The notes below the pieces were generated by a model that saw only the letters and a program-made list of their open reading frames with translations, was not told the DNA's origin and ran no database searches. 9,601 nucleotides of DNA from Rickettsiales bacterium (GTDB taxonomy: Bacteria > Pseudomonadota > Alphaproteobacteria > Rs-D84 > CACZYB01). Made by a program: the position numbers and the translations under genes. Position 1 is the first letter of the stretch. Each line of letters starts with the position of its first letter. The DNA is taken from NCBI GenBank assembly GCA_031276335.1, contig JAISNH010000083.1, positions 1 through 9,601 on the forward strand, read 5' to 3'. This document shows positions 6,279 through 9,601 of the stretch, one piece after another.

Positions 6279-6292
6279 AGTTTTTCTCCCAT

Positions 6293-6470
6293 AGGGATTC
6301 TTATCCCCGTTAGTTTATAAACAACTAAAACCACTCGTAAGAATGGCCGGAGGCTAATAACTATGTAGTATAGTGCCGCGTATTCAACATATTCCGCCGC
6401 CCTCCAGCCGGAGCTGGAGGCTTGCTACAGAGGTTATTAGATCCCGCAGCGGTTTTTTCTCTCCGCTGCT
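6293..6470. other. Structured inverted-repeat region, candidate RNA or miniature element
   Basis: Four pairings are visible. ATTCTTA (6297-6303) pairs with TAAGAAT (6337-6343) and encloses TTAGTT/AACTAA. CTAATAAC (6354-6361) pairs with GTTATTAG (6433-6440), extended by GTAG/CTAC, so the ends of an 87-bp unit are inverted repeats. Within it lies a perfect 8-bp hairpin CCTCCAGC-CGGA-GCTGGAGG (6401-6420). GCAGCGG/CCGCTGC (6447-6453 and 6464-6470) follows. No coding potential, no target-site duplication and no terminator T-tract were seen. It could be a leader for the minus-strand open frame at 6278, an independent small RNA, or a miniature transposon. Confidence 0.4.
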
Positions 6471-6549
6471 AAGACAATGGCATGCCGCGCGATTGCAAGC
6501 TGATTGACGATCGGCCTTCGGGGAGCGGTTCCCGCCGCTTAAAAAACCC

Positions 6550-6577
6550 TTGCAATTCGCGGGATTTGATATAGAAT
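6550..6577 (+). promoter_or_regulatory. Putative promoter of tRNA-Asp
   Basis: TTGCAA (6550-6555) and TAGAAT (6572-6577) are 16 nt apart. The predicted transcript starts near 6584 and would carry about 143 nt of 5' precursor before the tRNA. The -35 box lies in the right arm of an inverted repeat, CGCGATTGCAAG (6488-6499) with CTTGCAATTCGCG (6549-6561). The stretch 6585-6726 holds a small hairpin CGAAT/ATTCG but no recognisable gene. Confidence 0.4.
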
Positions 6578-6726
6578 GACCAAAGCCGTAAAAAACCTGC
6601 GGCGCGTATGGCGGTCTTCTGCGAATGCGAATTCGTGAAAAACAGGCGGCTCGCGCGGGATTTTTTACTCGTTATTCCCAGCCGGGAAACATCGGGCGCA
6701 GGCCTTGGCGTTTTTCGATTGCGATT

Positions 6727-6805
6727 GGGGACGTAGCTCAGTTTGGTTTAGAGCGCCTGCCTGTCACGCAGGAGGTCGCGGGTTCGAGCCCCGTCGTTCC
6801 CGCCA
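6727..6805 (+). tRNA. tRNA-Asp (anticodon GTC)
   Basis: A full cloverleaf can be drawn. The acceptor stem GGGGACG pairs with CGTTCCC (one G-U pair). The D arm is GCTC/GAGC with a long D loop containing GG. The anticodon stem CCTGC/GCAGG holds loop CTGTCAC with anticodon GTC. The T arm GCGGG/CCCGT holds loop TTCGAGC. Discriminator G is followed by an encoded CCA (6803-6805). It delivers aspartate for GAC and GAU codons. The D loop (AGTTTGGTTTA) has two more T residues than the commonest form but stays within the allowed variable positions. Confidence 0.97.
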
Positions 6806-6846
6806 TTTATTTCCTCCGCGAAATCCGATATAGGAAAATCTTTATA

Positions 6847-6875
6847 TTGAAAGGAAGCGCGGATTTTGGTACAAT
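6847..6875 (+). promoter_or_regulatory. Sigma-70 promoter placing the start at the ATG of the deacetylase gene
   Basis: TTGAAA (6847-6852) and TACAAT (6870-6875) are separated by 17 nt. Only 6 nt (6876-6881) separate the -10 box from the ATG at 6882, so transcription should start at or next to the A of the start codon. No Shine-Dalgarno sequence lies upstream, which fits a leaderless mRNA. Confidence 0.65.
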
Positions 6876-6881
6876 TCATCC

Positions 6882-7838
6882 ATGAAAAACAATAGCGGCT
6901 TTGTCGGCTTCCTGCGGCTTGTCGGGGTGACCCCGCTGGCCGGCATGCTGTTCATGATGCTGATACTCGTCTCCGGCATAACGCTTGGGCTGCTGGTCAG
7001 GAACGCCTCGAAAAGGGCTGCCGTGAAAAAGCGGCCTCCGGTTTCCCATGAGGAAAAGAGGGAGGAGCCCGGGGATATTGCGCCCGGCAAGGTGAAGGCG
7101 CCTCCGCCGCCGCAGTACGGGGAGGGCGCGCCGTTCATGAAGTACGCGCTTGCGGTCGAGGGCGCGGTTTCGGGCCCGTTCGTCGCCGTAATAATCGACG
7201 ACATGGGCGTCGACATGCTGCGCTCGAAAATGGTGCTGGAGCTTCCCGGGCCGCTTACCGTTTCCTACCTGACCTATGCGCCGAACCTGTCCTCGCAGGT
7301 ATCCATGGCCGCTGCCGGCGGCAAGGAGGTCATGCTGCACGTTCCTATGGAGGCTCTGAACGACACCTACGACTACGGCCCGGAATACCTCTCGACGGCC
7401 AAATCGCGCGCCGACAATCAGGATCTGCTGAAAAAGATGCTGGCTCGCGCGGACGGATACGTCGCCGTGAACAACCATATGGGCAGCCGCTTCACCGGCG
7501 ATTATTCGCAGATGGCGGGCGTGCTTGAGGTTCTGAAGGCCGCCGGCCTGGGCTTCGTCGATTCGAAGACCACGGCGAAATCCGAAACGGAGGAGATCGC
7601 CGGGTACCTTGGGGTTCCGTACGGCGCGCGCGACGTCTTCCTCGACGACAGCGGAGCCGAGGCGGACATAAAGGAAAGCCTTGCGAAGCTGGAGCGCATA
7701 GCGGCGAGGCGCGGCTATGCGATCGCGATCGGGCATCCCCGCGACGCGACGATAAGGGCCCTTTCCGCGTGGCTGGAGGAGCTGGAGGACAAGGGCGTTA
7801 CGCTGGTGCCGGTTTCATATGTCCTCGGCCGCCGTTGA
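6882..7838 (+). CDS. Divergent polysaccharide deacetylase family protein (YibQ-like)
   Basis: A 318-residue protein with one N-terminal membrane span at about 17-38, a Lys/Pro-rich linker at about 45-85, then a divergent polysaccharide deacetylase domain (Pfam family 04748) from about 98 to the end. Diagnostic motifs: the AVIIDDMG segment with Asp106-Asp107, HVPME with His153, the NNHMGS motif (197-202), DVFLDD (251-256), and IGHP (283-286) near the end. The family has the NodB-like barrel and conserved acidic and His positions, but its substrate is not established; a cell-envelope glycan is likely. The protein should be anchored in the inner membrane with its domain in the periplasm. The start at 6882 fits the promoter but has no ribosome site, suggesting leaderless translation. 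The DUF192 gene follows after 91 nt with its own promoter. Confidence 0.88.
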   Translation: MKNNSGFVGFLRLVGVTPLAGMLFMMLILVSGITLGLLVRNASKRAAVKKRPPVSHEEKREEPGDIAPGKVKAPPPPQYGEGAPFMKYALAVEGAVSGPFVAVIIDDMGVDMLRSKMVLELPGPLTVSYLTYAPNLSSQVSMAAAGGKEVMLHVPMEALNDTYDYGPEYLSTAKSRADNQDLLKKMLARADGYVAVNNHMGSRFTGDYSQMAGVLEVLKAAGLGFVDSKTTAKSETEEIAGYLGVPYGARDVFLDDSGAEADIKESLAKLERIAARRGYAIAIGHPRDATIRALSAWLEELEDKGVTLVPVSYVLGRR

Positions 7839-7867
7839 AACCTGCGGAGGCCGCGGAAAAAACAATC

Positions 7868-7897
7868 TTTACAAATTTGCGCGGTTCGTGCTATACT
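7868..7897 (+). promoter_or_regulatory. Sigma-70 promoter of the DUF192 lipoprotein gene
   Basis: TTTACA (7868-7873) and TATACT (7892-7897) are 18 nt apart, each matching consensus at 5 of 6 positions. The start near 7904 leaves a leader of about 26 nt containing GGAGG (7921-7925) before the ATG at 7930. Confidence 0.65.
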
Positions 7898-7929
7898 TCG
7901 CAGGGTGCAACGAAATTTACGGAGGAATT

Positions 7930-8487
7930 ATGAAATCTTATAGAATTATGTTTTTGGCCGCACTGGCCTTTGCCGGATGCGGAAAGGACGGCGCGCCGGT
8001 GGACGGCGGCATGCCGCGCCGTGATTATGTGCTCGTGTCCGCGGACAAGGGGACCGAGAAGCTCCCGATGAAGCTGGAAATCGCCGATACGAACGATCGC
8101 CGCATAATCGGTCTGATGCACCGCGACCGCGTCGAGAAGGGTTCCGGCATGCTGTTCGTGTTCGACGAGCCCGACTATTATTCCATGTGGATGAAGAACA
8201 CGCTGGTTCCCCTGGACATGGTGTTCCTGAACGACGGCAGGGTCGTCACCTCGGTCGCCCTCGACCGCAAGCCCCTGACCGAGGACTATGTTACGCCGTG
8301 CAACGCGGAGTACGAGAAGAAGGCCGCCGAGATGCGGGGCAAGGAGTGGGACATAGACGGGTTCTTCGACGGGTGCGAGGCCGTGTATTTGCAGCCGAGC
8401 ATGCTTACGCGCTATGTCATCGAGCTGCCTGCGGGCGAAGCCGCGCGCGCGGGCATAGTCCCCGGCGACGTGCTTCTTGAGAAATAA
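7930..8487 (+). CDS. DUF192 family lipoprotein
   Basis: A 185-residue protein. The N-terminus MKSYRIMFLAALAFAGC is a lipoprotein signal with Cys17 as the probable lipidated residue (Phe at -3 is unusual but tolerated). The DUF192 domain (Pfam 02643) covers about 45-183, with GLMHRDRV, GMLFVFDEP and MWMKNTLVPLDMVFL, and closes with YVIELPAG and AGIVPGDVL. The biochemical role of the family is unknown. Between the usual PC motif (Cys124) and the next cysteine (Cys149) there is a Lys/Glu-rich insertion of about 20 residues; the normal family spacing is only a few residues. GGAGG 4 nt before the ATG fixes the start at 7930, and a promoter precedes it. A strong terminator follows the stop by 9 nt. 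Confidence 0.88.
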   Translation: MKSYRIMFLAALAFAGCGKDGAPVDGGMPRRDYVLVSADKGTEKLPMKLEIADTNDRRIIGLMHRDRVEKGSGMLFVFDEPDYYSMWMKNTLVPLDMVFLNDGRVVTSVALDRKPLTEDYVTPCNAEYEKKAAEMRGKEWDIDGFFDGCEAVYLQPSMLTRYVIELPAGEAARAGIVPGDVLLEK

Positions 8488-8496
8488 ACGGGTTTG

Positions 8497-8522
8497 CCGC
8501 CGCCCCGCGCGGCGGTTTTTTT
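8497..8522 (+). terminator. Rho-independent terminator between the DUF192 gene and rbfA
   Basis: A 7-bp all-GC stem CCGCCGC / GCGGCGG (8497-8503 and 8509-8515) with a 5-nt loop runs into seven T residues (8516-8522). It ends 10 nt before the rbfA ATG, so it either ends the upstream transcript fully or controls how much reaches rbfA. Confidence 0.88.
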
Positions 8523-8532
8523 CAGGTGCGGA

Positions 8533-8898
8533 ATGAAGAAGGAAATCGGCAGGCGGCATTACCAGATAGGCGAGCGCATAAGGCGGGAGCTGTCGCGCCT
8601 GTTCCGTGAGGGGCGGTTCGAGCACAAGGTCTCCGCGCTGTTCTCGATTGCCGAGGTGCGTATGTCGAAGGGTTTCGAAACCGCGACTGTGTTCATCTCC
8701 GCGCTTGACGCCGGCGGGGACGAAGGGCTCGTGTCCGCGCTGAACGGCATTGCCGGCGAGGTCAGGTACGAGCTTGCCGCCGCGGCCTCCCTCCGCACCG
8801 CGCCCGCGCTGGTGTTCAAATCCGACGCCGCGCCGGGATACGCCGGCCGCATCGAGGAGCTGCTGAATTCCGACGAGGTGAAAAAGGATTTGGCCTAG
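8533..8898 (+). CDS. rbfA: Ribosome-binding factor A
   Basis: A 121-residue protein with the single KH-like domain of RbfA, which binds the 30S subunit and helps mature the 5' end of 16S rRNA, notably in the cold. Family features: the basic N-terminal helix with RRHYQIGERIRRELSRLF, the strand pair around VSALFSIAEVRMSKGFETATV, and the RYELAAAASLRTAPALVFKSD segment with a final helix IEELLNS. The length is close to the E. coli protein (133). The ATG at 8533 is chosen over an in-frame upstream start at 8494, because that lies in the terminator hairpin; only a weak AGGTG ribosome site is present. Unusually, it is not beside infB or truB: it follows a DUF192 gene and a terminator. Its stop overlaps the stop of the convergent oxidoreductase gene. 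Confidence 0.9.
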   Translation: MKKEIGRRHYQIGERIRRELSRLFREGRFEHKVSALFSIAEVRMSKGFETATVFISALDAGGDEGLVSALNGIAGEVRYELAAAASLRTAPALVFKSDAAPGYAGRIEELLNSDEVKKDLA

Positions 8899-9485
8899 CC
8901 GATGAACCGCAGTATTTTTCCGACCGCATCCGCGATGTCGGCCTCTTTTTCCTCCGCGCTTTTCGCGCTCATCGATCCATAGAACAGGTGCATGGCCTCG
9001 TCGAATCCGGCGTACCGCAGGACCCCGTCGTCCATCGCCTTTTCCATCGCGCGGTAAAAGCCGCCGCTTTCGTAGGATTCCGCGGCATTGCCGTTGGAAT
9101 TCACGACAGCCGCCTTTCGCCCGGCGAGCAGCCCGGCCTTTTTCCCGTTCCTGAATTCATAGGCGAAGCCGTTGGAAAACACACGGTCGATATAGCCCTT
9201 TACGATAGCCGGCGCGCCCGTCCACCATACCGGATATATGAATACGGCGGTATCCGCCGCCGCCAGCAGTTCCTGCTCGGCCTTTATGTCCAGGGGCGTC
9301 GTTTTGGCGTAAAGGGCGGCCATGTCTTCGCCGGACAGCACCGGATTGAACCGGAGCGAGTACAGGTCGCGCACGGCGGCCTTATGCCCGGCCCCGGCCA
9401 AGGCCTCGGACAGCCGCGCCAGCAGGTCCGCGTTGAAGCTTGCCGGCGTTTTGGGATGTCCGTAGATGATCAGTATGTTTGCCAT
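8895..9485 (-). CDS. NAD(P)H-dependent oxidoreductase (flavodoxin-like, quinone reductase type)
   Basis: A 196-residue cytoplasmic flavoprotein of the flavodoxin-like fold family (Pfam 02525), which includes MdaB, KefF and NQO1-type enzymes that pass two electrons from NAD(P)H to quinones or other acceptors. The first strand MANILIIYGHP is followed by the flavin phosphate-binding loop (KTPASFNADLL, to about residue 22). The YPVWWTGAPAIVKGYIDRV motif (84-102), typical of the family's flavin pocket, is intact. The start at 9485 is supported by GGAG upstream and by the protein beginning at the first strand; longer starts would translate a heptad repeat array. The exact substrate cannot be told. 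It converges on rbfA with a 4-nt overlap. The minus-strand upstream region is an AT-rich heptad array that could bear on its expression. Confidence 0.9.
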   Translation of the reverse strand: MANILIIYGHPKTPASFNADLLARLSEALAGAGHKAAVRDLYSLRFNPVLSGEDMAALYAKTTPLDIKAEQELLAAADTAVFIYPVWWTGAPAIVKGYIDRVFSNGFAYEFRNGKKAGLLAGRKAAVVNSNGNAAESYESGGFYRAMEKAMDDGVLRYAGFDEAMHLFYGSMSAKSAEEKEADIADAVGKILRFIG

Positions 9486-9495
9486 GCCGTATCTC

Positions 9496-9530
9496 CATTT
9501 ATCATTTGACATATAACATATAACATTTTT
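9496..9530 (-). repeat. Tandem heptad array (five units) upstream of the oxidoreductase gene
   Basis: On the plus strand the units read CATTTAT, CATTTGA, CATATAA, CATATAA and CATTTTT, which is the NTAAATG heptad in the opposite orientation. The array begins 10 nt upstream of the oxidoreductase start codon, so it overlaps that gene's 5' region and ends just outside its ribosome site. Confidence 0.65.
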
Positions 9531-9551
9531 GGAGCAGCTATGCAACAGGCA

Positions 9552-9579
9552 TTAAATGCTAAATGATATATGGGAAATG
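9552..9579 (+). repeat. Tandem heptad array (four units), opposed to the neighbouring array
   Basis: TTAAATG, CTAAATG, ATATATG and GGAAATG follow in strict 7-bp register. It is inverted relative to the array at 9496-9530 and separated from it by 21 bp, so the two could form a long imperfect AT-rich hairpin or cruciform. Confidence 0.6.
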
Positions 9580-9586
9580 TTGAATT

Positions 9587-9601
9587 AAAAAAAGCCGCCC
9601 C
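9587..9601 (-). terminator. Partial terminator of a minus-strand gene beyond the right edge
   Basis: Read on the minus strand, the window edge shows GGGGCGGC followed by seven T residues. This has the form of the 3' arm and T-tract of a rho-independent terminator, but the other arm is outside the window. Confidence 0.35.

Noticed and set aside
6810..6845. Terminator after tRNA-Asp
   Set aside because: Only a 6-bp stem TTTCCT/AGGAAA with a 16-nt loop and no clean T-tract; too weak to list.
6625..6885. Plus-strand open frame of 86 residues
   Set aside because: It reads straight through tRNA-Asp and the deacetylase promoter; the peptide is the usual artefact of translating a tRNA.
7819..7929. 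N-terminal extension of the DUF192 protein to 7819
   Set aside because: The extension overlaps the deacetylase 3' end and the promoter. The lipoprotein signal and GGAGG fix the start at 7930.
8494..8532. Upstream in-frame start for rbfA at 8494
   Set aside because: The extra codons lie in the terminator hairpin and add residues absent from RbfA proteins.

Overview
The window is a GC-rich stretch of bacterial chromosome that reads as alphaproteobacterial, most likely from an uncultured, possibly host-associated lineage. This is an inference. It rests on the pyruvate kinase motif MLSAESA (frequent in alphaproteobacteria, where many other bacteria have MLSGET), the head-to-head pair of a PpiD/SurA-type chaperone and tpiA (an arrangement common in alphaproteobacteria), a divergent polysaccharide deacetylase, and many short GTCATTCC-type palindromic repeats. 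No phage, transposase, CRISPR array or defence system is visible.

Layout. Positions 1-1162 hold the 3' part of pyruvate kinase and its terminator. Positions 1276-3627 hold a membrane-anchored PpiD-like folding factor (minus strand), divergent from triosephosphate isomerase (plus strand). Positions 3628-4115 have no gene and are packed with palindromic repeats, a heptad array and other structured sequence. Positions 4116-5006 carry a two-gene minus-strand operon for small secreted cysteine-rich proteins with repeated CPxGTY motifs. It is preceded by a good sigma-70 promoter and a roughly 200-nt leader that folds into a multibranched structure. A divergent promoter drives an unrecognised exported protein (5404-6132). 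Positions 6133-6726 again lack a gene: they hold a 21-bp repeat array, a second structured inverted-repeat region and a likely promoter for tRNA-Asp (6727-6805). Positions 6882-8898 hold, on the plus strand, a divergent polysaccharide deacetylase that appears to be transcribed leaderless, a DUF192 lipoprotein with its own promoter, a strong terminator and rbfA. An NAD(P)H-dependent oxidoreductase (minus strand) meets rbfA tail to tail, sharing a CTAG double stop. The right end holds inverted heptad arrays and the probable tail of a terminator belonging to a gene outside the window.

The genes do not form one pathway. Pyruvate kinase and triosephosphate isomerase are glycolytic, rbfA and tRNA-Asp serve translation, and the rest act at or beyond the inner membrane. 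The least ordinary parts are the secreted cysteine-rich pair with its structured leader and the dense, phased short repeats that fill the gaps between genes.
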